From LMUY01 sp965199555 (GTDB lineage: Bacteria; Pseudomonadota; Alphaproteobacteria; Acetobacterales; Acetobacteraceae), in the NCBI GenBank assembly GCA_965199555.1, contig CBDASJ010000006.1, forward strand, positions 744,001-808,000: a DNA stretch of 64,000 nt. The letters run 5' to 3'. The notes below the pieces were generated by a model. The model was given only the letters and a program-made list of their open reading frames with translations, did not search any database and was not told where the DNA came from. Below are positions 18,049-26,294 of the stretch, in pieces. The translations under genes and the position numbers were made by a program. Positions within the stretch are counted from its first letter, which is position 1. Each line of letters starts with the position of its first letter.

Positions 18049-18215
18049 CCCTCTCCCGCCGGCGGGAGAGGGTCGGGGTGAGGGTGGCCGCGCCCTCGCA
18101 CGGGCTGCATCGGCTTTGGGGGCCGGCCACCCTCACCCTCCCTCCGGGGCCATTCCACCCGTTTCGCGGTCGGAACCTTCTGGCCCCTTCGCCCTCTCCC
18201 GCCAGCGGGAGAGGG
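18049..18215. repeat. Inverted pair of palindromic intergenic repeats (pair 3, partner interrupted)
   Basis: The first copy is at 18049-18072 (CCCTCTCCCGCC, GGCGGGAGAGGG, a perfect 24-bp palindrome) with its inward GGTGAGGGTGG arm. The second copy is at 18192-18215 (centre CA). Here the arm CCACCCTCACC of the second copy (about 18126-18136) is separated from its palindrome by about 55 bp of other sequence, so this pair has been altered by an insertion. It fills most of the 195-bp gap before plsY. Confidence 0.82.
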
Positions 18216-18230
18216 TTTGCTCTTTGGCAC

Positions 18231-18800
18231 GTGACCACCGCTCTCATCCTGCTCGCTGGCTTCCTGCTCGGCTCGGTGCCGTTCGGCCTGCTGCTCACCC
18301 GCGCCGCGGGGCTGGGCGACATCCGGGCGATCGGATCGGGCAGCATCGGGGCCACCAACGTGCTGCGCACCGGGCGCAAGGACATCGCCGCCGCCACCTT
18401 GCTGCTGGACCTGTTGAAGGGTCTCGCCGCGGTCATGCTGGCGCGCTGGCTGGGCGGCCCGGTTGCGGCCACCGGGTTGGCGGCCGTGCTGGGGCACACG
18501 CTCACCCCGTGGCTGCGGTTCCGCGGCGGCAAGGGCGTCGCCACCGCAGCGGGCGCGCTGCTCGGCATCGCCTGGCCGCTTGGGCTCGCCGCCGCCGCGA
18601 TCTGGCTGGCCAGCGCCCTGCTGGTCCGCATTTCCTCCTTGTCGGCCTTGCTGGCCTGCGCGGCGACCCCGTTCGTCGCCCTGATGGTGGTGCCCTATCC
18701 CTGGCCGGTGCCGCTGATCGCGGCCTGGATCGTATGGCGGCACCGCGCCAACATCGCCCGCCTGCGCGCCGGCACCGAGCCGCGGATCGGCCAACGGTGA
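18231..18800 (+). CDS. plsY: Glycerol-3-phosphate acyltransferase PlsY
   Basis: PlsY transfers an acyl group from acyl-phosphate to glycerol-3-phosphate, the first step of phospholipid synthesis, in the inner membrane. The 189-aa protein begins at GTG 18231 and shows the three family motifs: LLGSVPFGLLLTR with GSGSIGATNVLRTG (motif 1), HTLTPWLRFRGGKGVAT (motif 2) and a C-terminal IVWRHRANIARL segment (motif 3). About five hydrophobic helices are visible. A longer frame open to 18078 reads through the repeat pair and is rejected. Its stop overlaps the dprA start (GTGA). Confidence 0.94.
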   Translation: MTTALILLAGFLLGSVPFGLLLTRAAGLGDIRAIGSGSIGATNVLRTGRKDIAAATLLLDLLKGLAAVMLARWLGGPVAATGLAAVLGHTLTPWLRFRGGKGVATAAGALLGIAWPLGLAAAAIWLASALLVRISSLSALLACAATPFVALMVVPYPWPVPLIAAWIVWRHRANIARLRAGTEPRIGQR

Positions 18801-19909
18801 GTCCGGCGGAGCGCCTGGCCCGTATCCGCCTGGCGCGAACCTCCGGCATCGGACCACTCACCTTCCGCCGCCTGCTGTCCCGCTTCCGCTCCGCCGAGGC
18901 GGCCATCGACGGCCTGCCCGGCCTGGCGCGCGCCGGCGGCCGCGCCGTGCCGCCGGTCGTGGCCAAGCCGGCTGCCGTGGAGGCGGAGTTGGCGCGCCTG
19001 CACCGGCTGGGCGGCCGGATGCTGGTGCTGGGCGAACCGGACTACCCCGAGCTGCTCGCCCTGCTGGAGGACGCACCGCCCGTGCTCGCGGTGCTGGGCG
19101 ACCCGGCCCTGCTGTCGCGCCGCGCCGTGGGGCTGGTGGGCGCGCGCAACGCGTCCGCCAACGGGCAGCGCATGGCGGAGGCGCTGGCTGCCGACCTGGC
19201 CTCGCGCGACATTCTGGTGGTGTCCGGCCTGGCCCGCGGCATCGACACCGCGGCGCATACCGGCGCCCTGCACACCGGAACCACCGCCGCCGCCGTGGCC
19301 GGGGGGCTGGACATGCCCTACCCGGCGGAAAACGCCGCCCTGCAGGCCCGCATCGCCGAACGCGGGGTGGTGCTGGCCGAAGCGCCGCTGGGCACGGCGG
19401 CGCAAAGCCGGCACTTCCCGCGCCGCAACCGCATCATCGCCGGGCTTTCGCTCGCCGTCGTGGTGGTGGAGGCGGCCCGCAACTCCGGCAGCCTGATCAC
19501 GGCGCACCAGGCGCTGGACGCCAACCGCCAGGTGCTGGCGGTTCCCGGCTCCCCGCTGGACCCGCGCTGCCAGGGCTCCAACGACCTGATCCGCAACGGT
19601 GCCACGCTGGTCGGCCAGGCCACGGACGTGCTGGAAGCCCTGCCCGACTGGCACACGATCGCACCCGCCGGGCTGCCGCTCGGCTTCGAGGAAGCGGCCG
19701 CCGCCTGGGACGAGCCGGCGGAGGCGGAAAGCGGCCCGGAAACCCTGGCGACGGTGCTGGAGCTGCTCGGCCCCGACCCGGCGCAAGTTGACGATCTGAT
19801 ACGGCGCTGCCAACTGTCGGCGTCCAACGTGATGGCCGCGCTGTTGGTGTTGGAGCTGGACGGGGTGGTGGAAACCCTGCCGGGCCATCGCGTGGCGCGC
19901 ATCGCCTGA
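18797..19909 (+). CDS. dprA: DNA-processing protein DprA
   Basis: DprA binds incoming single-stranded DNA and loads RecA during transformation. The 370-aa protein starts at GTG 18797 within the plsY stop. An N-terminal SAM/HhH-like region (RLARTSGIGPLTFRRLLSRF) precedes the Rossmann core with VGLVGARNASANGQRMAEAL, VVSGLARGIDTAAHTGAL, GGLDMPYPAENAAL and VVVVEAARNSGSLITA. A C-terminal winged-helix-like domain (about 300-370) follows. The plsY-dprA-topA order is typical of the group. Confidence 0.95.
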   Translation: MSPAERLARIRLARTSGIGPLTFRRLLSRFRSAEAAIDGLPGLARAGGRAVPPVVAKPAAVEAELARLHRLGGRMLVLGEPDYPELLALLEDAPPVLAVLGDPALLSRRAVGLVGARNASANGQRMAEALAADLASRDILVVSGLARGIDTAAHTGALHTGTTAAAVAGGLDMPYPAENAALQARIAERGVVLAEAPLGTAAQSRHFPRRNRIIAGLSLAVVVVEAARNSGSLITAHQALDANRQVLAVPGSPLDPRCQGSNDLIRNGATLVGQATDVLEALPDWHTIAPAGLPLGFEEAAAAWDEPAEAESGPETLATVLELLGPDPAQVDDLIRRCQLSASNVMAALLVLELDGVVETLPGHRVARIA

Positions 19910-19922
19910 AGCCAAGGATCCC

Positions 19923-22562
19923 ATGACCGACGTCGTCGTCGTTGAATCGCCCGCCAAGGCAAAGACCATCAATAAATACCTCGGCGACAAGTTTACCGTG
20001 CTGGCGAGCTTCGGCCACGTGCGCGACCTGCCGCCGAAGGACGGGTCCGTCCGGCCGGAGGAAGGCTTCGCCATGGACTGGGCGTCCGACGAGCGGGGCA
20101 ACCGCCAGGTCGCCGCCATTGCCAAGGCGTTGAAGGGGGCGGACCGCTTGTGGCTCGCCACCGACCCGGACCGTGAAGGGGAAGCGATCTCCTGGCATGT
20201 CCGCGCCATGCTGGAAGAGAAGAAGGCGCTGAAGGGCGTCGACGTCCAGCGCATCACCTTCAACGAGATCACCAAGACCGCCGTGCAATACGCCATGGCG
20301 CATCCCCGCGCCCTGGACCAGCCGTTGATCGAGGCCTACCTCGCCCGGCGCGCGCTGGACTACCTGGTGGGCTTCACCCTGTCCCCCGTGCTGTGGCGCA
20401 AGCTGCCGGGCAGCCGCTCCGCCGGGCGGGTGCAGTCCGTCGCGTTGCGCCTGGTGTGCGAGCGGGAAGCCGAGATCGAGGCGTTCCGGCCGCGCGAGTA
20501 CTGGACGGTGGAGGCGCATTTCACCACCCCGTCCGGCGCGCCGTTCACCGCCCGGCTGACCCATCTGGACGGCAAGCGGCTCGACCAGTTCGACCTGAAC
20601 GATGCCATCAAGGCCGAGGCGGCCAAGGCGGCGGTGGAGGCCGGCAGCTTTTCCGTCGCGTCCGTGGAGCGCCGGCGGGTCAAGCGGCATCCACAGCCGC
20701 CCTTCGCCACCTCCTCCTTCCAGATGGATGCCAGCCGCAAGCTCGGGCTCGGCGCGCAGGCGGCGATGCGGGTGGCGCAGCAGCTCTACGAGGGTGTGGA
20801 TATCGGCGGCGAAACCGTCGGCCTGATCTCCTACATGCGAACCGATGGCGTGCAGATGGCGCGCGAAGCCATCGCGGCGATCCGCGACCACGTGGGCGAG
20901 GCGTACGGCCGCGACTACCTGCCCGCCGCCCCACGCGAATACAGCTCCAAGGCGAAGAACGCCCAGGAAGCGCACGAGGCGATCCGGCCGACCGATGTGG
21001 CACGCACGCCGGACTCGGTGGCCCGCTACCTCAACGACGAGCAGCGCCGCGTCTACGAACTGATCTGGAAGCGCGCCGTCGCCAGCCAGATGCAATCGGC
21101 GGAACTGGACCAGGTGGCGGTGGACGTCGCGTCCGGCGGCACGCATCTGCGCGCCAACGGCTCCATCGTGGCGTTCGACGGCTTCCTCAAACTGTATCGC
21201 GAGGCGACGGACGAGGCGCCGGAGGGCGACAGCCGCGACGACTCCCGCATGCTGCCGCCGATGAACGAGCGCGACCCGCTGCGGCGCGACAAGGTGGCGG
21301 CGGAGCAGCATTTCACCCAGCCGCCGCCGCGCTTTTCCGAAGCCAGCCTGGTGAAGCGCATGGAGGAGTTGGGGATCGGCCGCCCGTCCACCTACGCCTC
21401 CATCCTGTCGGTGCTGCGCGACCGCAACTACGTCCGCATGGAAAGCCGCCGCTTCGTGCCGGAGGATCGCGGCCGGCTGGTGACGGCGTTCCTAACCTCG
21501 TTCTTCCAGCGCTACGTCGATACGGGGTTCACCGCCGGGCTGGAAGAGCAGCTCGATGACGTGTCGGACGGCCGGCAGGACTGGCGCGAGGTGATGGACG
21601 CGTTCTGGCGCGACTTCTCCCACGCCGTGGAGCAGACGCGCGAACTGAAGATTTCCGACGTGATCGACGCGCTGGACCAGGATCTGGGGGAGCATTTCTT
21701 TCCGCCCAAGGAGGACGGCAGCGACCCGCGGCTGTGCCCGGCCTGCCATTCCGGCCGGTTGGGGCTGAAGCTGGGGCGCCACGGCTCGTTCATCGGTTGC
21801 GCCAACTACCCGACCTGCCAGTACACCCGGCGGCTCGCGGTGGATGGCGGCGAGGACGCCGGCGGCACGCTGAAGGAAGGTATGCGGGAGTTGGGCCACC
21901 ATCCCGACACCGGCGAGGACATCACCGTGCGCCGCGGGCCCTACGGCCTGTACGTGCAGCAGGGCACGCCGGACCCGGCGGACAAGAAGGCCAAGCCGCG
22001 CCGCACCTCCTTGCCGCGCGGCATGGAGGGCGACACGATCACCCTGGACCAGGCGCTCGGCCTACTGTCCTTGCCGCGCGAGGTGGGCGCGCATCCGGTC
22101 ACCGGGGAGCGGATGGAGGCCGGGATCGGCCGTTTCGGCCCGTACGTGAAGATGGGCGCGATCTTCGCCTCCCTGGACAAGGACGACGACGTGCTGTCGA
22201 TCGGCCTCAACCGCGCCGTCGATGCGTTGCAGAAGAAGCTGGAAAGCGTGCGCTCCCTGGGCGCGCACCCGAAAACGGGCGAGCCGCTGGTGGTGAAGAA
22301 GGGACGGTTCGGCCCCTACGTGCAAGGCGGCGGCACCGTCGCCAACCTGCCGCGCGGCGTTGCGATGGAGGAGGTGAGCGTCGAGGAAGCCGTCGCGTTG
22401 TTGGCCGAGAAAGGCAAGCCGCTGAAGGGCAAGCCGGGCGCCAAGAAGGCGGCCCGCAAGCCGGTGGCCGCCAAGCCGGCCGCGGCCACGCCAGCCGCCA
22501 AGGCCAAGCCGGCTGCGAAGAAGAAGCCCGCCGCCAAGGCCCGGGCGCGCAAGGCCGGCTGA
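19923..22562 (+). CDS. topA: DNA topoisomerase I
   Basis: Topoisomerase I relaxes negative supercoils by cutting one strand. The 879-aa protein has the Toprim domain at the N-terminus (VVVESPAKAKTINKYLG; ATDPDREGEAISWH). The active-site Tyr304 lies in LISYMRTDG, and the core domains run to about 600. A C4 zinc-ribbon follows (CPACHSGRLGLKLGRHGSF then GCANYPTC, about residues 604-636). Further topoisomerase C-terminal repeats (GRFGPYVKMG, GRFGPYVQGG) precede a Lys/Ala-rich basic tail (about 830-879) of the kind seen in GC-rich bacteria. The start has AAGGAT 5-10 nt upstream. Confidence 0.98.
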   Translation: MTDVVVVESPAKAKTINKYLGDKFTVLASFGHVRDLPPKDGSVRPEEGFAMDWASDERGNRQVAAIAKALKGADRLWLATDPDREGEAISWHVRAMLEEKKALKGVDVQRITFNEITKTAVQYAMAHPRALDQPLIEAYLARRALDYLVGFTLSPVLWRKLPGSRSAGRVQSVALRLVCEREAEIEAFRPREYWTVEAHFTTPSGAPFTARLTHLDGKRLDQFDLNDAIKAEAAKAAVEAGSFSVASVERRRVKRHPQPPFATSSFQMDASRKLGLGAQAAMRVAQQLYEGVDIGGETVGLISYMRTDGVQMAREAIAAIRDHVGEAYGRDYLPAAPREYSSKAKNAQEAHEAIRPTDVARTPDSVARYLNDEQRRVYELIWKRAVASQMQSAELDQVAVDVASGGTHLRANGSIVAFDGFLKLYREATDEAPEGDSRDDSRMLPPMNERDPLRRDKVAAEQHFTQPPPRFSEASLVKRMEELGIGRPSTYASILSVLRDRNYVRMESRRFVPEDRGRLVTAFLTSFFQRYVDTGFTAGLEEQLDDVSDGRQDWREVMDAFWRDFSHAVEQTRELKISDVIDALDQDLGEHFFPPKEDGSDPRLCPACHSGRLGLKLGRHGSFIGCANYPTCQYTRRLAVDGGEDAGGTLKEGMRELGHHPDTGEDITVRRGPYGLYVQQGTPDPADKKAKPRRTSLPRGMEGDTITLDQALGLLSLPREVGAHPVTGERMEAGIGRFGPYVKMGAIFASLDKDDDVLSIGLNRAVDALQKKLESVRSLGAHPKTGEPLVVKKGRFGPYVQGGGTVANLPRGVAMEEVSVEEAVALLAEKGKPLKGKPGAKKAARKPVAAKPAAATPAAKAKPAAKKKPAAKARARKAG

Positions 22563-22563
22563 G

Positions 22564-24741
22564 TTGGCACGACGGCGCAAGGAGGACGCGCCACCCCCCG
22601 TTCTGCCGTCGCGCGACGCCATCCGCGACTTCATCCGCGGCGCCACGGGCCGGGTCGGCAAACGGGAAGTGGAGCGCGCGTTCCGCCTCGGCCCCGAGCA
22701 TCGCGTCGCCCTGCGCGGCTTGCTGAAGGATTTGGCCGGCGAGGGCGCCATCGCCCCGGCCGGGCATCGCCGCTTCACCCCGCCGGGCCGCTTGCCGGAC
22801 GCGACGATCGTGCAGATCACTGGCACCGACCCGGATGGCGACCCAGTGGGCCGGCCGGTCGGCTGGGAGGGCGACGGGCCGCCGCCCATGGTGCTGATGG
22901 TGCCGGAACGGCGCGACGCCCCGGCCCTGGCGCCCGGGGAGCGCGTGCTGGCCCGGCTGCGCCCCATCGGCGGCAACAAATACGAGGGCCGCACGCTGAA
23001 GCGGCTGACCGACGCCCCCGGCCGCGTGCTGGGCGTGTTCCGCGCGGCGGCGGCAGGCGGCCGCATCCAGCCGACCGACCGCCGCCAGAAGGCGGAATGG
23101 CAGGTGGCGCCCGGCGACACGGAAGGCGCGGAGGACGGTGAGATCGTGCTCGGCACCCCGCTGCCGAGCCGCAGCTACGGCCTGAAATCCGCCCGCGTGG
23201 TGGAACGGCTGGGCCGCATGGGGGACGCCCGCTCCGTCAGCCTGGTGTGCATCCACACCCACGACATCCCCACCGTGTTCCCCCCGGCGGCGATCGAGCA
23301 GGCGGAAGCGGCCGGCCCGGTTCCGCTAAGCCGGCGCGAGGATCTGCGGGCGATCCCGCTGATCACCATCGATGGCGAGGACGCGCGCGACTTCGACGAC
23401 GCCGTGTTCGCGGAAGCCGATGGCGACGGCCACCGGCTGATCGTCGCCATCGCCGACGTGGCGCATTACGTGGCGCCGGGCTCCCCGCTGGACCGGGCGG
23501 GATGGGAACGCGGCAACAGCGTGTATTTCCCGGACCGCGTGGTGCCGATGCTGCCGGAAGCGCTGTCCAACGGCTGGTGCAGCCTGCGCCCGGACGAGGA
23601 GCGCGGCTGCCTGTTCGTGGAAATGCGGGTCGATGCCACCGGCCGCAAGACCGCGCACCGCTTCGGCCGCGGGCTGATGCGCTCCGCCGCCCGCCTGACC
23701 TACGAGCAGGTGCAGGACGCGCAGGACCGCGGCGACGACCTCGGCCTGCCGGTCCCGGCGCTGTACGCCGCCTTTCGCGCCCTGCTCGCCGCCCGGCAGG
23801 CCCGCGGCACGCTGGATCTGGACCTGCCGGAACGCAAGGTCATGCTGGACGCGGACGGCCAGGTGCTGGCCATCACGCCGCGCCCCCGGCTCGACAGCCA
23901 CCGGCTGATCGAGGAGTTCATGGTGCTGGCGAACGTCGCCGCGGCGGAGGCGTTGGAAAAGCTGCATCTGCCGTGCATGTACCGCATCCACGCCCCGCCC
24001 TCGGACGAGAAGATGGAGGCGCTGCGGTCGTTCCTGCACGGCATGAGCGTGACGCTGCCGCCGCAAGGCCAGGTGCATCCGCGCGACCTGGACGCGGTGC
24101 TGAAGCAGGTGGCCGACACCGAGGCGGCCCCCCTGGTCAACGAGGTGGTGCTGCGGTCGCAAAGCCAGGCGCAATACTCGCCGGACAATATCGGCCATTT
24201 CGGCCTGGCCCTGCCGCGCTACGCCCATTTCACCAGCCCGATCCGGCGCTATGCCGACCTATGCGTCCATCGCGCGCTGATCCGCGGGCTGGGCGCCGGG
24301 GCGGACGGGCTGACTGACGCCGAGTCGGCCCGATTCGAGGACACGGCCGAACACATCACCGCCACCGAACGCCGCGCCGCGCTGGCCGAACGGGAAGCGA
24401 TCGACCGGTATCTGGCCGCCTTCATGGCCGATAAGACCGGCGCGCAGTTCGCCGCACGCATCTCGGGGGTGACACGCTTCGGGTTGTTCGTCACTTTAGC
24501 GGAAACGGGCGCGAGCGGGCTGGTGCCCATGTCCGCGCTGCCCGACGATTTCTGGGTGCATGATGAGGCGACCAAGTCGTTGACCGGCCGGCGGACCCGC
24601 ATGTCCTTCCACCTGGCGCAGCCCATGGAGGTGCGGCTGGTGGAGGCAAGCCCCGTCACCGGCGGCCTGATCTTCAGCCCGGTCGGGTCGGAGGGTGGCC
24701 CGGCGCCGAAATCGTCGAAGCTGCGAACCCGCTCCCGTTGA
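22564..24741 (+). CDS. rnr: Ribonuclease R
   Basis: RNase R is a 3'-5' exoribonuclease able to degrade structured RNA. The 725-aa protein starts at TTG 22564, one base after the topA stop. It has an N-terminal helix-turn-helix/cold-shock region. The RNB catalytic domain carries the metal-binding Asp cluster in DGEDARDFDDAVF (about residues 269-281), with PDRVVPMLPEALSNGWCSL and YAHFTSPIRRYADL. An S1 domain lies near the C-terminus (about 620-700, RFGLFVTLAETGASGLVPM). Its TGA overlaps the TTG start of the next gene. Confidence 0.96.
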   Translation: MARRRKEDAPPPVLPSRDAIRDFIRGATGRVGKREVERAFRLGPEHRVALRGLLKDLAGEGAIAPAGHRRFTPPGRLPDATIVQITGTDPDGDPVGRPVGWEGDGPPPMVLMVPERRDAPALAPGERVLARLRPIGGNKYEGRTLKRLTDAPGRVLGVFRAAAAGGRIQPTDRRQKAEWQVAPGDTEGAEDGEIVLGTPLPSRSYGLKSARVVERLGRMGDARSVSLVCIHTHDIPTVFPPAAIEQAEAAGPVPLSRREDLRAIPLITIDGEDARDFDDAVFAEADGDGHRLIVAIADVAHYVAPGSPLDRAGWERGNSVYFPDRVVPMLPEALSNGWCSLRPDEERGCLFVEMRVDATGRKTAHRFGRGLMRSAARLTYEQVQDAQDRGDDLGLPVPALYAAFRALLAARQARGTLDLDLPERKVMLDADGQVLAITPRPRLDSHRLIEEFMVLANVAAAEALEKLHLPCMYRIHAPPSDEKMEALRSFLHGMSVTLPPQGQVHPRDLDAVLKQVADTEAAPLVNEVVLRSQSQAQYSPDNIGHFGLALPRYAHFTSPIRRYADLCVHRALIRGLGAGADGLTDAESARFEDTAEHITATERRAALAEREAIDRYLAAFMADKTGAQFAARISGVTRFGLFVTLAETGASGLVPMSALPDDFWVHDEATKSLTGRRTRMSFHLAQPMEVRLVEASPVTGGLIFSPVGSEGGPAPKSSKLRTRSR

Positions 24742-26246
24742 GCCGGCACGCGATCCTCGTCGTGCTGTTCTGCCTGGTGCCGGGGCTGGCCTTTGCGGCG
24801 GAGGGGTTTGCCGAGCCGCTGGCGGCATCCGTGTTCAGCACCGCCCTGGCGTTCATCGCGCCCCGCACCTTGGAGCCGGAAGGCATCCCGCAGCTCACCG
24901 AATGGGGCCTGCGCGGCATCACCGCCGTCGACCCGGCATTGGTGCCGGAGTTACGCGAGAAGGAGATCCGCTTGTTGCAGGCGGGCCGACCGGTGTTCTC
25001 CGCCCCGCTGCCGGAAGGGGAAAATGCCGAAGGCTGGGGCAGGCTGGCGGCCAGCATGTCGGCCGCGGCCTATGCCGTGTCCGAGCCGATCCGCCAGGTT
25101 GGCACCGAAGGGCTGATCCGCTCGTTCTTCGACGAGCTGTTCAACCACCTCGATCCTTATTCCCGCTATGTCCCGCCCGGCGCGGCCGATACCGAACGGG
25201 ACCGGCGGTCCGGCCAGGCCGGGTTGGGCGTGACGTTGGTGCGCGCGCGCGGCGCCGTGACGATCCAGACCGTGACGCCCAGCAGCCCGGCCGACGACGC
25301 CGGCCTGCGCCCGGGCGACCGGGTGGTCAGCGTGGACGATCACGTGGTCCGCGGCGAAGACGCTGCCGTCGTGGCGGGCTGGATCGCCGGGCCGGAAGGC
25401 ACGGCGGTGCGGCTGGCTTGGCGGACCCGGGGCCGCGCGCGGCAGGCAGAGATCGAACGCGCCCTGGTGCCGCCGCAAACGGTGACGGCGGAGCGGCTGA
25501 ACGACCTGGTGCTGATCCACGTCAGCGGGTTCAGCGTCGACACGGACGAGCAGTTCGCCGCCGCCCTGGACGCGGCGTTCAGCGGCCACAAGGTCCGCGG
25601 CCTGGTGATCGACCTGCGCGGCAACCGCGGCGGGCTGCTACGGCAATCCGTGTCGATGGTGGATCAGGTGGTGACCGACGGCTTGGTGGTGACCACGGCC
25701 GGGCGCAACCCGCAAAGCAGCCACGTTTGGCCCGGCGGGACGGGCGAGGACGCCGCCCACGGCCAGCCCATGGTGGTGCTGGTCGACGGCAGGACGGCCA
25801 GTGCCGCGGAAATCATGGCTGCGGCGTTGAGCGACAATGGCCGGGCGGTGGTGGTGGGCAGCGCCACGCTGGGCAAGGGCCTGGTGCAAACCATCTCCCC
25901 CCTGCCCGATGGCGGCGAGCTGTTCGTCACCTGGAGCCGCGTTCTGGCACCGGGCGGCTGGCCGTTGCAGGGGCTGGGTATCATGCCGGAGGTCTGCACC
26001 AGCCTGGGCGAGGACTCGCTGCGCACCCAACTGGCCAGCCTGCTAAGGGGCGAGCAGAGCTTCGCTGCCGCCTTGGCCCGGCACAACGCAGCCCGGGCGC
26101 CGTTGCCGGTGGCGCAAGTGGTCGAGCTACGCAACGCCTGCCCGGCCGCCGAAGGCCAGGATGCTGACCTGGACGCCGCCGGCTTCCTGCTCAACCACCC
26201 AACTGCTTACCAGGCCGCCCTCAACAAGATCTACCCACCGCCCTAA
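24738..26246 (+). CDS. S41-family C-terminal processing protease, secreted
   Basis: This 502-aa protein is a CtpA/Prc-type serine protease of the cell envelope. The TTG start at 24738 overlaps the rnr stop and is followed by a signal peptide (ILVVLFCLVPGLAFA, cut near residue 20). A PDZ domain (about 150-235, GLGVTLVRARGAVTIQTVTP) precedes the catalytic region. Ser355 in RTASAAEIMAAAL and Lys380 in LGKGLVQT form the Ser-Lys dyad, with the conserved VIDLRGNRGG before them. It is the last gene of the gltX-to-S41 plus-strand block and faces the dehydrogenase gene. Confidence 0.93.
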   Translation: MSRHAILVVLFCLVPGLAFAAEGFAEPLAASVFSTALAFIAPRTLEPEGIPQLTEWGLRGITAVDPALVPELREKEIRLLQAGRPVFSAPLPEGENAEGWGRLAASMSAAAYAVSEPIRQVGTEGLIRSFFDELFNHLDPYSRYVPPGAADTERDRRSGQAGLGVTLVRARGAVTIQTVTPSSPADDAGLRPGDRVVSVDDHVVRGEDAAVVAGWIAGPEGTAVRLAWRTRGRARQAEIERALVPPQTVTAERLNDLVLIHVSGFSVDTDEQFAAALDAAFSGHKVRGLVIDLRGNRGGLLRQSVSMVDQVVTDGLVVTTAGRNPQSSHVWPGGTGEDAAHGQPMVVLVDGRTASAAEIMAAALSDNGRAVVVGSATLGKGLVQTISPLPDGGELFVTWSRVLAPGGWPLQGLGIMPEVCTSLGEDSLRTQLASLLRGEQSFAAALARHNAARAPLPVAQVVELRNACPAAEGQDADLDAAGFLLNHPTAYQAALNKIYPPP

Positions 26247-26250
26247 CCGA

Positions 26251-26267
26251 CCCTTCCAAAGGAAGGG
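26251..26267. terminator. Probable bidirectional terminator
   Basis: CCCTTCC at 26251-26257, loop AAA, GGAAGGG at 26261-26267 is a perfect 7-bp stem lying between two convergent genes (S41 protease and aldehyde dehydrogenase). It is followed on the plus strand by CCTTGTTCT, a weakly U-rich tail. Confidence 0.6.
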
Positions 26268-26294
26268 CCTTGTTCTGGGAGCGGCGCGCGCGTG

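Noticed and set aside
16620..18215. Repeats considered as a CRISPR array
   Set aside because: The copies are palindromic inverted pairs with irregular, gene-containing intervals, not direct repeats with regular spacers, and no cas genes are present.
16760..19909. A single open frame of about 1049 codons that would fuse the dihydroorotase-like protein to DprA
   Set aside because: It arises because the frameshift at about 17640 throws the reading into a stop-free frame through plsY and into dprA. The middle part is low-complexity Arg/Ala/Pro sequence, while the family sequence for the dihydroorotase C-terminus and PlsY lies in other frames.
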